From the NCBI RefSeq assembly GCF_000469505.1, contig NZ_KI272838.1:1-64000 (forward strand): DNA of 64,000 nucleotides. Direction: 5' to 3'. Source of the stretch: Leptotrichia sp. oral taxon 215 str. W9775. GTDB taxonomy: Bacteria; Fusobacteriota; Fusobacteriia; Fusobacteriales; Leptotrichiaceae. Shown here in pieces: positions 43,131 to 51,684 of the stretch. The notes beneath the pieces were generated by a model, which saw only the letters and a program-made list of their open reading frames with translations, ran no database searches and was not told the origin of the DNA. The translations under genes and the position numbers were made by a program. Each line of letters starts with the position of its first letter. Position 1 is the stretch's first letter.

Positions 43131-44087
43131 CTATTTTACTTTAATTTTTCTGAATATTCCTGCCGCTTTGGTAGCTTTTAGTGCAACCGCCGCAACCATT
43201 TCAACTTCTCCTGTTTTCACTGCTCCTGCTGTCTTGTAATCAGGCAACCATGATTTGATTAATCCGTTTCCTGTCGGAGCGACTCCGTGGAATCCGTCCA
43301 TTCCGAATCTTACAGCATACAGTGATGTTTCTCCTGTTCCTGTTTTTGTTTCAGAAACTGGGTCATTTGTTCCAGGTTTGGCCCCAAGATTGATTAATGG
43401 GATTCCCGCATACATTTCAACCTGCTGGCCAAAGTCATTCATAGAAGTCGTGTACATCGAAGTTCTTCTTGCACACGCCCTTATTCTTGCAATAAGCTGT
43501 AAGTTCCCTGCTATCATGGAAGGTGTTCCGTCAAGTCCCATCAGGAATTCGTCCAGCATGTCAAGGAAAGCTTTATAATTAGTGTCTATTGCAGCCGAAG
43601 TAGATAAATCTATTGTGGCTCCCGGAATAAATTCTGTTGAACTTCCTGTGATTGCTTTTTCGAGTCCATCAAATGCCTTACTGTTTACTGCACTGTCTCC
43701 ATTTATCACAGTGTTGTTAAATAAGGCAGATGCGGCTTTTATTTTCTGTGACATCTGTAACTGCACTTCTGATACTATTCCGCCCATGTCTGCTATAATT
43801 CTGTCAATTTGGAATGAACCCCCGAAGATTTTCAAGTCAACATTGTGTCTTTCTTTTGAAACTTCAGCAGGTGTGTATTCATGATTGACTTCTCTAAAGT
43901 CTGCGGTTGGTTGTGTTTTTAATCTTGTATATCCGTAAGTCATTGTAGTTCCTCCTCCTGTTGGGGACACCACATTGTCAAACGGTATGTTGTTCATAAT
44001 AAAGTTACTTTTTGCAAATTCGTCTATCACTCCTATCTGCAAATCGTCCTGTACATTCTTTTTAGCTTCTGCTAATGTTATCGGCAT
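43131..44087 (-). CDS. Major capsid protein (HK97 fold, XkdG-like)
   Basis: A 318-aa protein, MPITLAEAKKNVQDDLQIGVIDEF, with the spine-helix region GGIVSEVQLQMSQKIKAASALFNN and the P/A-domain wording VINGD, SMIAGNLQLIARIRACARR and GIPLINLGA. It is typical of the capsid class without an N-terminal delta domain, which agrees with a separate scaffold gene upstream. The ATG at 44087 lies 8 nt after AGGAGG; a GTG 9 bases earlier is inside that box. Confidence 0.93.
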   Translation of the reverse strand: MPITLAEAKKNVQDDLQIGVIDEFAKSNFIMNNIPFDNVVSPTGGGTTMTYGYTRLKTQPTADFREVNHEYTPAEVSKERHNVDLKIFGGSFQIDRIIADMGGIVSEVQLQMSQKIKAASALFNNTVINGDSAVNSKAFDGLEKAITGSSTEFIPGATIDLSTSAAIDTNYKAFLDMLDEFLMGLDGTPSMIAGNLQLIARIRACARRTSMYTTSMNDFGQQVEMYAGIPLINLGAKPGTNDPVSETKTGTGETSLYAVRFGMDGFHGVAPTGNGLIKSWLPDYKTAGAVKTGEVEMVAAVALKATKAAGIFRKIKVK

Positions 44088-44107
44088 ATAAGCCACCTCC
44101 TAATTTT

Positions 44108-44707
44108 TTAATCTGATTGTGTTGTGAATCTTGCCATTATGGCTTCGGTCAGAGATTTTGGAGCATTACTTTCTCCATTCCCTGTATTTCCTTCGCCAGG
44201 TTTAACCCCTGCGAAATTAGGTCCTTTTTGTTTTCCCGTTTCAACGGCTTTAAACAGCATTTTGCTGTCTTCCGCTTTTTTCAAACTTTCAATCTGTTCA
44301 TTGATTCCAAGCAGTACATCACCGTCCATTTTGATTTTACTCATGTCCAATAATGCTTTTACCGCCTTGACATTTAAGGCATCCGCTCCAAGCAAGGCCG
44401 TATCCACTGCTCCTGCCAGTTTTATTTCCGCAAGTTCGGCATTATATTTATCCGTTGCGGCCTTATTCTCATTCTGCAGTGTTTCAATTGTCTGTTTCAA
44501 AGTTTCAACATCTCCTGTACTGTTCTTAAGTGTCTCAAGCTGTTTATCCCTGTCTGACAAGTCTTTTTCTGCCTGTTTTTTAGCATTGTTCACTTCATCA
44601 AACCTTGCTTTCGGGATAAATCCCTTCAGCTGTTCAGTATTTGCCGACAGCACTTTTTCAGCCTGTTCTTCAGTCAGCCCAAGTTTTAACAGATCCTCTT
44701 TGTTCAT
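44108..44707 (-). CDS. Capsid scaffolding protein (phage gp20-like)
   Basis: A 199-aa acidic coiled-coil protein: LGLTEEQAEKVL, KARFDEVNNAKKQAEKDL, then heptad-like stretches to about 100 and the C-terminal SLTEAIMARF, which likely binds the capsid. It matches the minor structural GP20/scaffold family (XkdF-region). It guides procapsid assembly and then leaves. Confidence 0.9.
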   Translation of the reverse strand: MNKEDLLKLGLTEEQAEKVLSANTEQLKGFIPKARFDEVNNAKKQAEKDLSDRDKQLETLKNSTGDVETLKQTIETLQNENKAATDKYNAELAEIKLAGAVDTALLGADALNVKAVKALLDMSKIKMDGDVLLGINEQIESLKKAEDSKMLFKAVETGKQKGPNFAGVKPGEGNTGNGESNAPKSLTEAIMARFTTQSD

Positions 44708-44797
44708 AAAATAATCACTCCTTCATTTTTTACGCTGTATGTCAGCGGAATCATATCTGATTTGTTCTTTTACGCCTGCAAATTCTAAAAAGGCGAA
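44708..44797 (-). promoter_or_regulatory. Structured spacer before the scaffold gene
   Basis: About 90 bp on the minus strand after an intrinsic terminator. Two small hairpins (GCC...GGC and CGCTG-ACATA-CAGCG) and a TATGAT box are visible, but the -35 is poor (TTGCAG at 20 bp). Because the terminator upstream would cut late transcription, either read-through or a promoter here must feed the scaffold and capsid genes. Confidence 0.35.
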
Positions 44798-44828
44798 ATA
44801 AAAAAGAGCAGTCATTAAACCGCTCTTG
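44798..44828 (-). terminator. Intrinsic terminator inside the head-gene cluster
   Basis: AAGAGC (44822-44827 on the plus strand) pairs with GCTCTT (44804-44809) with two more inner pairs, followed by six U residues on the minus strand. It lies just after the small gene 44834-45076 and before scaffold and capsid genes. Confidence 0.8.
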
Positions 44829-44833
44829 AATTA

Positions 44834-45076
44834 TTACTGTTCTTTATCACTCTTGTACAAGTTCTCTAAATCTGAAATTTTAAACGTTAAATCTTTCTCC
44901 TCTTCAAGAACTTTCATCATAAATTCAAAAAAATCCCTGTGTAACTTTATTTCATCTTCTCTAAAAGGACTATCCAATCCTTTCCAGGATATCTCATTTT
45001 TCTTTTTCTGGATCTCTTTTTCTTTGTTTTTCATTTCCTTGAAAGCTTTATAAAGCCTGTGGTTTTTTGACAACAT
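44834..45076 (-). CDS. Small helical protein after the MuF gene (possible immunity protein)
   Basis: An 80-aa, highly charged, helical protein (LYKAFKEMKNKEKEIQKKKNEI, DEIKLHRDFFEFMMKVLEEE). It overlaps the end of the MuF gene by 29 bp and is followed at once by a terminator, so it forms a pair with it. I recognise no family. In MuF polymorphic-toxin loci the gene immediately downstream encodes immunity; the same position here suggests, but does not show, that role. Confidence 0.65.
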   Translation of the reverse strand: MLSKNHRLYKAFKEMKNKEKEIQKKKNEISWKGLDSPFREDEIKLHRDFFEFMMKVLEEEKDLTFKISDLENLYKSDKEQ

Positions 45077-47354
45077 GTCTTTTTCTCCTATATTTCAGTT
45101 TCTTTTCCTTAGCTTTTTGCACCTGTAAAACTTCTGCAACATTTTCAAAATTTACATTCTCAAGTTTTCGCGGATCCATATTTAAGTCGATATCTTTCAT
45201 TTCAAACAAATTTCTAGATAATTCATGTATGTATTTTTCATCTATCGCCGCCATATATCTTAATTCGTGATTAGTAAAAAATGTAAAATCATCATTACTT
45301 AACCCCCATTCATGTAATCCTTCTGGATGATTATGTGTAAAGTATGAATTTTTATAAGGTATATTCATTTTATGTAGAGATATCGAATTCGCATCACCTT
45401 TTGCCACATAAATCTCTCCACTTTCGGTTATTACCATCGCGCTTTCATAAGTATTTTTTACTATTTTCTGCTCATATTTTCTTAACAGTTCTACAGGATT
45501 ATTATACCCTGTATTTTTTATATTGCCAAGTTTCCTATAACGTACGTCTTTCTCCAGGACAACCGTTTTATTTCCTGAACTCAATCCTTTAAAACTATCT
45601 TCTACTTCTATTTTACTGAACATTTCATCAATTGTTTTACCATACTCATTTGCAAGCTCCCTCGGTTTAGGGCTTGTCATAAACTCCGAAAATGCTTCTG
45701 CAAATGTTTCCTGAGCATCTGTAGTTGCGTAATCACTCAATTTTTCTGCTATATCCCCAATTTGTAATTTTAATTTTCTAAATATTTTAGGTCTTATTTT
45801 ACTTGATACTAAATTCGAAGCTATTTTTTTGTTAGGAGGCTCCCCAAAAACTTTCGCATTAAAGGAGAGAAAGTCATCGACTGCATGTCCTATTTCATGC
45901 ATTGTTATACCTTCCCAGGTTGTTCCTTCTGGAAAATATCCTCTCTCTACAAGTTTAGCTACTTGTTTTTTAAATTTTTCCAAATTACCGTAGTAAATTT
46001 TATTGAAAGTTATTCCACCCTGACCTGTTCCAATATTGCAGTTTGCAAAATGCTTTGGATCTTTCAGTTTATGCGTGTTAAAAGCGGCCAATCTGCCTTT
46101 CATCTGAGGGTATCTTTCAAATACTTTTTCATAAGTCTTATGAACAGATTTTGCAGCTTCGAGTTCCATCCCCTCGTAAGAAAGCAGTTCATTTGAATTA
46201 AAACTGTCATTTTTATAAAACCAGTTCTGCGATTTTGTAAACTCCTCCATCTCCTCTATTGAATTAATGTCATCAAGTGTCTTCTGTTTTTTAGATGTTT
46301 TTTTCGATTTATCTGTTAGCTCTGAATTATTATCAAGATATTTTTCCTTCCACTCACCATATTTCATATCCGCTGGAACATACTCCGTTTCTCCTGTTTT
46401 CTCATTTCTTGCGGCTCTTTCGCCTTGCATGTCATCGAAATAAGGAGCCGTAGTAGTTCGACATCTGACATGAAACGGATTCGCAGTGACTCCGACTTCA
46501 TAGTCTTTCAGGTCAAATACCTTGCCGTCCATTTCCTGGCATATGTCAGATGTTCTGTTATCCAGTGTGGCCACTATTTCGTATTTTTCTACACCCAAAT
46601 CCTGATAACTCTTAAGCCTTGCCTTGCTTGAATAAGCCGCACTTTCTGTATATACCAGCCTTGATGCATTTGCTTTCGACACTTTCATTTTCTCGGCTAT
46701 TTTATCTGCCAGTTTCTCTAAACTGTCGCCTCTGATAAATGCCTGCGTCATTTCCGTATGCAGAGTATTTATAAGCTTGTCCTTATCTTCCCAGATCCTG
46801 TCGCTAAAGTTTCTCCCATCAGGAGCCCATGGCTTTTTAATAACTGTATTTACTAACTTATCGTTTAAGCTGTATATGTTAGTTCCTACCCCTGTTCCTT
46901 TTGCTATCTGAAATGCCGTACGATTGTACTGGTCTTTATAAAGATTTTTAAGATAGCTTTCAAATCCACTTTCACGGCCATTATAAAGCTTTTCTATTTC
47001 CCCTCTTACCTGTAACTTCATAGCTTCAAGCCGTTCAATGTGTACTCTTGCACTTGCGTTCTCAAGTTGTCTGCTCCAGTCTTTCTTGATTCCGTTTTCT
47101 TCCCCATGTTTGATGTATTCGTCAAGCGTCCATTTGAACTCCTTAAGTTCTTTGTCGTTCAGCATCTTTTTAGCCTCGGCCAGTGATACATCATTGTTTT
47201 TAGCGATTCTGTTGTACCATACTTCGATATCCTTGTTCAGCCTCGATATAGCCCTCTCGTATTCCAGCTGCTGTCTACGAAATTCGTCTCCTGCTATTTT
47301 ATTAAGTCTTTCTTCCTCTTCAATAAATCTATCTTGCCAGTATTTCTTACTCAT
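45048..47354 (-). CDS. MuF/gp7-like head protein with zincin and JAB-like C-terminal domains
   Basis: A 768-aa protein, about twice the family length. Residues 1-310 are the SPP1 gp7/MuF minor head domain: VYTESAAYSSKARL, ATLDNRTSDICQEMDG and NPFHVRCRTTTAPYF. Residues about 380-580 are a zincin: MHEIGH at 485-490 and QETFAEAF at 548-555, where Glu553 is the likely third zinc ligand. Residues about 635-700 are JAB/RadC-like: ESGEIYVAKG, THNHP at 673-677, and Ser686-x-x-Asp689, though the gap to the Ser is two residues longer than in RadC. MuF proteins sit in the head and may be ejected with DNA, so the extra domains may be delivered into the host. They could instead mature the capsid. Confidence 0.85.
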   Translation of the reverse strand: MSKKYWQDRFIEEEERLNKIAGDEFRRQQLEYERAISRLNKDIEVWYNRIAKNNDVSLAEAKKMLNDKELKEFKWTLDEYIKHGEENGIKKDWSRQLENASARVHIERLEAMKLQVRGEIEKLYNGRESGFESYLKNLYKDQYNRTAFQIAKGTGVGTNIYSLNDKLVNTVIKKPWAPDGRNFSDRIWEDKDKLINTLHTEMTQAFIRGDSLEKLADKIAEKMKVSKANASRLVYTESAAYSSKARLKSYQDLGVEKYEIVATLDNRTSDICQEMDGKVFDLKDYEVGVTANPFHVRCRTTTAPYFDDMQGERAARNEKTGETEYVPADMKYGEWKEKYLDNNSELTDKSKKTSKKQKTLDDINSIEEMEEFTKSQNWFYKNDSFNSNELLSYEGMELEAAKSVHKTYEKVFERYPQMKGRLAAFNTHKLKDPKHFANCNIGTGQGGITFNKIYYGNLEKFKKQVAKLVERGYFPEGTTWEGITMHEIGHAVDDFLSFNAKVFGEPPNKKIASNLVSSKIRPKIFRKLKLQIGDIAEKLSDYATTDAQETFAEAFSEFMTSPKPRELANEYGKTIDEMFSKIEVEDSFKGLSSGNKTVVLEKDVRYRKLGNIKNTGYNNPVELLRKYEQKIVKNTYESAMVITESGEIYVAKGDANSISLHKMNIPYKNSYFTHNHPEGLHEWGLSNDDFTFFTNHELRYMAAIDEKYIHELSRNLFEMKDIDLNMDPRKLENVNFENVAEVLQVQKAKEKKLKYRRKRHVVKKPQAL

Positions 47355-48774
47355 CTATATCATCAGAGTGGTTATGTTCTCCAAATCCTCCATAGCCCTC
47401 TATGTTTTCACTACGTTCTTTTTTCAACCTTTCCTGTTCCGCCTGCACATCTGTAACCCATGGATGCTGGGCAAGTATTGTTTCCTCAGATATTATTCCA
47501 ACAGAATTTTTGATGTCCGATATTGCCTGACTTTCATTAACTAAAATATCCCTATTCAGTACTACTTCAACTTTTTCATTTAAAAAGTCTCCTTGTCCGG
47601 TATTCTTTAAATGATTTGCAACAAACCACAGCAGATCTTCAAAACTTGCTTGAAATTCAGTCTCAAAATCATTTGCCTCCAAATCGATTTCAGAGTACAT
47701 GGATCTTATGTTAAGCTGGTTCGGATTGTTTCCCAGTGTATCAGCCTTGCTGTCAAATCCTGCTCCATTTTCAATTATTGTCTGTTTCAGAAGTTTCACT
47801 ATCGCATCATAGTTTCCTGCATTCACTTCAACCTGTAAGCTTGACACTTCTCCTTCTTCTCTGACCTTTACGGCTCCGTATGTTGCCAGATTTCTCCTGA
47901 ACTCACCTAAATTTTCACCATCATAATTTTTTATAACTAGTATCGTGTTCCTGCTGTCCTCCTGCATATTGTTCATGAAGTCACTCATAAGCATGTTAAG
48001 TCCGTCCTGCAGTGATTTCACCCTGTTAAGCAGAGGCTGTTCCAATTCATCAGCCCTGAAACTTATAAGCGGTATTCTTTGCCAGTTATATGGTGTATCG
48101 TCAACTGTCAGGTATGCTTTTTTTTCAACCAGGTTAAGCTTATTATCGTTCAGTATGTAATGTTCAACTCCTGAGTCCTTGTATAACTCTATATGCGTTT
48201 CCTTTTCATATCTTCCGTTCCTGTATACCTGGTTGGCATATTTTCTGATTGCATATTTAAGTTCTGTATGATCGTTGTCAGTCCACACAGGGATAACTTC
48301 GACCGAATTAATCCTCTTAAATTTCAAATTTCCTTCTTCGTCGACATATAAAAATAGCCAGCCGATGCCGTTATTATATACATCAGTGGCTATCCTTTTA
48401 ATCGTTTTGAGGAATCCTTTATCGAATAAATCATTAAGCAGTTCGTTGTATTTTTCATTGTCAGTACTTATGCTTGGTGTCTTAGATGCTATATAGTTTA
48501 CTTTCTGTTTTACCAGTTTTTTATACTGATTGTTAACAATCTTATTATTCGGCAAGTTGTTAACAGTTATCAGTTTTCCGTCATCACCTATCGCCGTTCT
48601 GTTTCTTTTCAGTATATCATGTTCCCCTGCATAATATCTGTTACCGTCAAGCATCATTCTGTAACTGTCACTTGAAAAGTGCCACATTATAATGCTTTCA
48701 ACTTCCGATAAACTTATATTGTCCTTTTCCATTTTATCTTTTCTCCTAAAAAATCTTTTTATAAACTCAAACAT
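47347..48774 (-). CDS. Portal protein (SPP1 gp6-like)
   Basis: A 475-aa portal: MFEFIKRFFRRKDK, VESIIMWHFSSDSYRMMLDGNRYYAGEHDIL and NKIVNNQYKKLVKQKVNYIASKTP form the family start, and FRADELEQPLLNRVKSLQDG the middle. It is the dodecameric vertex for DNA entry and exit. It overlaps the MuF gene by 8 bp. Confidence 0.93.
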   Translation of the reverse strand: MFEFIKRFFRRKDKMEKDNISLSEVESIIMWHFSSDSYRMMLDGNRYYAGEHDILKRNRTAIGDDGKLITVNNLPNNKIVNNQYKKLVKQKVNYIASKTPSISTDNEKYNELLNDLFDKGFLKTIKRIATDVYNNGIGWLFLYVDEEGNLKFKRINSVEVIPVWTDNDHTELKYAIRKYANQVYRNGRYEKETHIELYKDSGVEHYILNDNKLNLVEKKAYLTVDDTPYNWQRIPLISFRADELEQPLLNRVKSLQDGLNMLMSDFMNNMQEDSRNTILVIKNYDGENLGEFRRNLATYGAVKVREEGEVSSLQVEVNAGNYDAIVKLLKQTIIENGAGFDSKADTLGNNPNQLNIRSMYSEIDLEANDFETEFQASFEDLLWFVANHLKNTGQGDFLNEKVEVVLNRDILVNESQAISDIKNSVGIISEETILAQHPWVTDVQAEQERLKKERSENIEGYGGFGEHNHSDDIDE

Positions 48775-48783
48775 TTCAGCTCC

Positions 48784-50040
48784 TTAATCAAAAGAAAATG
48801 TAGGGCCTTTCGTGTAATCCTCCAGTGCATACCGCATTGCATCCATCAAATGGTTGAAATCGTCCACGGGCTTATTGACCGCATTATCGAACTTGTCCTT
48901 ATCCCACATATAGTTTGATATCTCGGTAATGAAATTAACGCATCGCGGATGTATTATGATTTTATAATCCTGAATGTACTGGATTCCGTTATTGATACTG
49001 TCCTTACCTTTCCTTGAGTTCCTTATTCCCTTAAGCCCTAAGTCATAAAGCTCGTCTATTGACTTCGGCTCCTGACTGTCGGCAGTTATTTTTTCCTTTC
49101 CATATCCCTTGCGGATTATTTCCTCCGCTATTTCCCTGTTCTTCATGGCATTCCGATAGATTTCATCAAATACATATATTGTCCTGTTTGCTACATCTAT
49201 CAGTCCACAGAATAACGCAGTAGGGTCGTTGGTATACCCGAAGTCAAGCCCAAATGCCGATTTGACTCCGTGCATTTTCGCCACTTCTGTGTAATCAAAT
49301 TCCTTCTCTTCCCAGTTCTCGTATACCAGCCCTTCCACTATCCCCCAGTTTCCAAGCCCTGCGACCTGATAACGTCTAGGGTTGTTCTTCTTCATGTCCT
49401 CGAACAGCTTCTTATCGCTTTCGTCAAGCCATTCGTTGCACATGTAGTTCGTTGTCTTTGCCATTATGTTTTCATCTTCGACATCAAAAAATCTCTTCTT
49501 AAGCCAGTGCCGCTCATTCCAGGGATTGAATGATATTATAAACTGCTTGAATAGAGGCGGTTCCACAATACCCCTGATACTTTCGTCAAGCATGTTAAAA
49601 TCCTGTTCCCTGTTTATCTCATACGCCTCCTCACACCAGCACCAGCAGAGTACTCCATCCGATACGGATATTGAAGTTATCTTAAGCGGATCGTCAAAAC
49701 CTCTAAATAAAATTTTCTGTCCCGTGGGTATATATGTTATTTCAAGTGGACTTTCCTTAAATTCCCAATATTCAAGTACATTCAGCCTGTTTATCGCCCA
49801 TCTTAAATCTGAATAACAGCTGTCCTTAAGTGTCCTGTACACCTTACGCACAACAAGGGTATTTGCACCTCTGTATTTCATCATGCTGTAGATTATCCAA
49901 AGTGCTATAGTCTTGCTTTTCTTACTTGCCCTTGACCCTTTCACAACTTTATATCTGCCCTTGAAATTCCAAAAATCCTTATACCCTTTTCCGACTATGT
50001 CAGGCAGTCTGATCTTCTTACTCTTCAAGATCGTCCTCAC
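48784..50040 (-). CDS. Terminase large subunit
   Basis: A 418-aa motor. The ATPase has KGSRASKKSKTIALW as the Walker A-like loop near residue 36 and VLCWCWCEEAYEI as Walker B with EE. The nuclease half has the Asp residues of the RNase H-like fold in FGLDFGYTNDPTA and ITADSQEPKSIDELYDLG. It packages DNA into the procapsid. The start is a GTG at 50040 overlapping terS; a TTG at 50028 with GAGG upstream is an alternative. Confidence 0.93.
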   Translation of the reverse strand: MRTILKSKKIRLPDIVGKGYKDFWNFKGRYKVVKGSRASKKSKTIALWIIYSMMKYRGANTLVVRKVYRTLKDSCYSDLRWAINRLNVLEYWEFKESPLEITYIPTGQKILFRGFDDPLKITSISVSDGVLCWCWCEEAYEINREQDFNMLDESIRGIVEPPLFKQFIISFNPWNERHWLKKRFFDVEDENIMAKTTNYMCNEWLDESDKKLFEDMKKNNPRRYQVAGLGNWGIVEGLVYENWEEKEFDYTEVAKMHGVKSAFGLDFGYTNDPTALFCGLIDVANRTIYVFDEIYRNAMKNREIAEEIIRKGYGKEKITADSQEPKSIDELYDLGLKGIRNSRKGKDSINNGIQYIQDYKIIIHPRCVNFITEISNYMWDKDKFDNAVNKPVDDFNHLMDAMRYALEDYTKGPTFSFD

Positions 50041-50458
50041 CCACTATCATGACAGGCAGTACTCCCTCGACCTCGACCTTGTCAGTAAATAGCCTGTACC
50101 GTTTTCCAAGAAGTTCGGCCGCCTTTATTCTGTCCTTGAGTCCTATCTGCTTTTCTATTATCCTTGCATCACTGCATCCGTCCCCAGTGCCTTCAACCAC
50201 GACGACTTCTTCTTTAATTTCTCCCCGCATCGACGAAGTCAACATTTCAAGTACTTCCTTGGCAGATGCAGTTCTTTCGCTCTCCAGTGCCTTCAGTTTC
50301 CCGTCGATGTAGGTTTTTATATTAGGTTTTATTAAGTTTTCTGCTGCTATTACTGCTGCTGTCTTCTTGCTATATCCCGCTTTTACTGCCGATTCTGTTG
50401 CGTTTCCCGTTTCGATGTAGTGGTCTGCAAAGCGTTTCTGCTTTTCTGTCAATTTCAT
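50018..50458 (-). CDS. Terminase small subunit (XtmA-like)
   Basis: A 146-aa DNA-recognition subunit: TEKQKRFADHYIETGNATESAVKAGYSKKTA is the terminase_2 signature (helix-turn-helix), then an oligomerisation region and a C-terminal beta tail (KVEVEGVLPVMIVGEDDLEE). It selects the pac or cos site, often located in or near its own gene. It is the first structural gene after the late promoter. Confidence 0.93.
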   Translation of the reverse strand: MKLTEKQKRFADHYIETGNATESAVKAGYSKKTAAVIAAENLIKPNIKTYIDGKLKALESERTASAKEVLEMLTSSMRGEIKEEVVVVEGTGDGCSDARIIEKQIGLKDRIKAAELLGKRYRLFTDKVEVEGVLPVMIVGEDDLEE

Positions 50459-50486
50459 ACTTGTTTCACCTCATTTCTCAAAACTT

Positions 50487-50514
50487 AAAAAAAAGACAGC
50501 TTTTACACTGTCTT
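50487..50514 (-). terminator. Intrinsic terminator in the late leader
   Basis: AAGACAG pairs with CTGTCTT (50493-50499 and 50508-50514) over an 8-base loop, followed by eight U residues on the minus strand. It lies between the late promoter and terS, so it would stop transcription before the structural genes unless it is overridden. Confidence 0.85.
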
Positions 50515-50596
50515 CTGTTAGCCAGGCGTATGGCTCATGAATCCCGCCTCAGCAAAAAAAATATCTCGGATTTCCTAAAACCTTAAATTTCCATTC
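50487..50596 (-). ncRNA. Candidate structured leader RNA or small RNA before the terminase genes
   Basis: About 110 nt between the promoter at 50603-50630 and the terminator at 50487-50514, with no open frame. Two helices can interlock: AGGCG (50545-50549) with CGCCT (50524-50528), and AGCCA (50531-50535) with TGGCT (50520-50524), which is an H-type pseudoknot sharing one base. A GGTTT/AAATC hairpin lies upstream. The design (promoter, pseudoknot, terminator, long operon) fits a put-like processive antitermination RNA, an attenuator or a stand-alone small RNA. I know no named family for it. Confidence 0.55.
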
Positions 50597-50602
50597 TATC
50601 CT

Positions 50603-50630
50603 ATTATAACACGTATAAATTTTTATACAA
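50603..50630 (-). promoter_or_regulatory. Late promoter
   Basis: On the minus strand there is TTGTAT (50625-50630), a 16-bp spacer and TATAAT (50603-50608), with TG one base before it (extended -10). It lies between the sigma-like regulator gene and the terminase genes, where phages place the promoter for all structural genes. Confidence 0.75.
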
Positions 50631-50662
50631 GGACACGAACCGGACATTTTCATTAATTTTTT

Positions 50663-51187
50663 TTAATTATTCATGATATCCTGTATCACGCTATCTGAAA
50701 AAATTAACACCCTCAACCTGTTGACAAGCCTGTTTTTCTGACGTCTTATTGTCCTTTCGTCCACCTTGAATTTCTCTGCAACATATTCAAGTGTCATTTC
50801 TTCAAAATATTTTAATTCGATAATTTTATAATATCTATCGTCCTCGATATTTTTTAGTGCATTTTCTGTCATATTTACGACATGTTCAAGCCGTTTTATC
50901 TCATTTTCGCAGTTCTCTATCATATTTTCGATTTTTTCGACTTCTGAGATATATTTTTTTGTCGATTGAATATTTATACCTGTTTCCTTTTTGGAAAGCA
51001 GGACGGGGGCATTATGTAAGCCTGAGAGCCTCTCACGTTTAACCTCTATGGCCCCTTTTAAATATTTCAGCTCATACAGTAATTTTTCTGTCCGCTGGAA
51101 CGGAGTCAGATTTTTCTGAATCTTAAATTCCTTGTCCTCCTTCAGAATCTTTGCCACTTCCTCCGCTATCGCTCTTGCCGTTGCCAT
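50663..51187 (-). CDS. Sigma70 region-4-like late transcription regulator
   Basis: A 174-aa protein. Residues about 25-115 are long helices with coiled-coil character; residues about 115-165 (YYKIIELKYFEEMTLEYVAEKFKVDERTIRRQKNRLVNRL) form a sigma70 region 4-type helix-turn-helix. This is the layout of Xpf/ArpU/RinA-like late activators. It is encoded just upstream of the late promoter, which it probably activates. Confidence 0.82.
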   Translation of the reverse strand: MATARAIAEEVAKILKEDKEFKIQKNLTPFQRTEKLLYELKYLKGAIEVKRERLSGLHNAPVLLSKKETGINIQSTKKYISEVEKIENMIENCENEIKRLEHVVNMTENALKNIEDDRYYKIIELKYFEEMTLEYVAEKFKVDERTIRRQKNRLVNRLRVLIFSDSVIQDIMNN

Positions 51188-51684
51188 TAGTATTCCCCCT
51201 TTGTCCTTTCGTTCATGTTCTTAAGCCATTTTTCATGGTGTATTTTCAAAAATTCCTCTTCCGTTGCACCTACACATCTCACTATGGACAGCATTGCCCC
51301 GAAAATTAGATTTTCTGCTTCTTCCCGTATTTTCGTCAACTGTGACAGTGCACTTTCTATGTCCGTAAAGAATCTGGACCACAGATACATGTCCGTACAT
51401 CCGATTATCCTGTACGGCTTCTGGTCAATATAGCTGAGATAAAAATGCAGGCAGTCAGATAATTCCTCCAGTGTTTTTCTCCTGTCGACCGGTTTAGTGT
51501 GATTTTTCCAGTAGTTCCATTCGCTCTTGAGTTCCTGTGCCAGTTCCCCCAGCTCGGTAAAATATGCTATGTATGTTCTTATCTGTGACCTTCCCCTCAA
51601 CGTTTTCTTTTCATCGAATTTCTTGTCAAGTACTGCCTGCCTTTTAAGCAGTTCATCAATATCAAATTTCTTTAGTGCTTCCAT
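51187..51684 (-). CDS. Dimeric all-alpha dUTPase
   Basis: A 165-aa hydrolase of the dUTPase_2/MazG-like class. The metal-binding motifs are visible: TELGELAQELKSEWNYWK (ExxE-type) and LEELSDCLHFYLSYID (ExxD). It cleaves dUTP to dUMP and PPi, keeping uracil out of phage DNA and feeding dTMP synthesis. It overlaps the regulator gene by one base. Confidence 0.88.
   Translation of the reverse strand: MEALKKFDIDELLKRQAVLDKKFDEKKTLRGRSQIRTYIAYFTELGELAQELKSEWNYWKNHTKPVDRRKTLEELSDCLHFYLSYIDQKPYRIIGCTDMYLWSRFFTDIESALSQLTKIREEAENLIFGAMLSIVRCVGATEEEFLKIHHEKWLKNMNERTKGEY

Noticed and set aside
44124..44714. Plus-strand 196-codon frame opposite the scaffold gene
   Set aside because: It is the mirror of a biased coiled-coil coding sequence (Ser/Phe/Leu-rich) and every neighbour is on the other strand.
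47038..47544. Plus-strand 168-codon frame across the MuF-portal junction
   Set aside because: Low-complexity Ser/Leu composition, no start signal, and both opposite genes are well supported.
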